Source of the DNA: Comamonas sp. lk
GTDB lineage: Bacteria > Pseudomonadota > Gammaproteobacteria > Burkholderiales > Burkholderiaceae_C
Reading direction: 5' to 3'
Assembly (NCBI GenBank): GCA_945875225.1
Contig: CAMCJY010000094.1
Coordinates: 1 to 7,263, forward strand
DNA length: 7,263 nucleotides
The translations under genes and the position numbers were made by a program. Under the pieces are notes generated by a model that was given only the letters and a program-made list of their open reading frames with translations, was not told where the DNA came from and did not search any database. Every line of letters begins with the position of its first letter. Position 1 is the stretch's first letter. Positions 7,185 through 7,263 of the stretch are shown here, piece after piece.

Positions 7185-7263
7185 GTGTGCGATGGTAGCG
7201 GCGCAGCACAGGGTGGCCCGTGAATTTTTTGAATGCGGCTTGGTTGAAATCTTGGCAAAGAAC
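7185..7263. other. 79-nt region upstream of glcE, nothing firmly identified
   Basis: None of the three - strand frames contains a stop codon here, so any upstream gene on that strand either ends beyond the window or would overlap the start of glcE. None of the translations resembles the usual GlcD C-terminus (FDP..LLNPGK followed by a HVHHG-like tail). On the + strand, ATG 7192 opens a frame of 24 codons that runs off the edge (MVAAQHRVAREFFECG...); it has no Shine-Dalgarno and could be chance or the start of a divergent gene. I see no convincing -35/-10 pair for glcE. Confidence 0.4.

Overview
The window (7,263 bp, fairly GC-rich) looks like chromosomal DNA of a betaproteobacterium, probably Burkholderiales and plausibly Comamonadaceae. 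This rests on protein style and gene content; there is no rRNA or other marker to fix the taxon. Gene density is very high. I see no mobile elements, tRNAs, CRISPR arrays or notable repeats.

The left part (1-4743, + strand) reads as one transcription unit. It starts with the 3' end of an M24-fold gene that closely matches creatinase (creatine + H2O -> sarcosine + urea). Then come the four parts of a PotABCD-type ABC importer in the order ATPase (468-1553), periplasmic binding protein (1586-2668), and two permeases (2684-3910 and 3907-4743). Gaps between these genes are 56, 32 and 15 nt, and the two permeases overlap by 4 nt (ATGA). Only the binding-protein gene has a strong Shine-Dalgarno sequence. 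The transporter family is usually named after spermidine/putrescine. Here the linkage to creatinase makes creatine or a related guanidino/N-methyl compound a better guess for the substrate, though this is not proven.

The right part (4761-7184, - strand) holds two subunits of glycolate oxidase: GlcE (FAD-binding) followed 12 nt later by GlcF (two 4Fe-4S clusters plus two CCG domains). They converge on the transporter operon with only 17 nt between the stop codons. The FAD-linked subunit GlcD, normally encoded beside these two, is not in the window, and no GlcD-like C-terminus is recognisable in the 79 nt upstream of glcE.

The two units may both feed C2/glycine metabolism: creatine gives sarcosine and then glycine, while glycolate gives glyoxylate. 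Their opposite orientation argues for separate control, so that link is only inference. The most useful lead is the candidate creatine uptake-and-hydrolysis operon; nothing here looks like a wholly new class of system.
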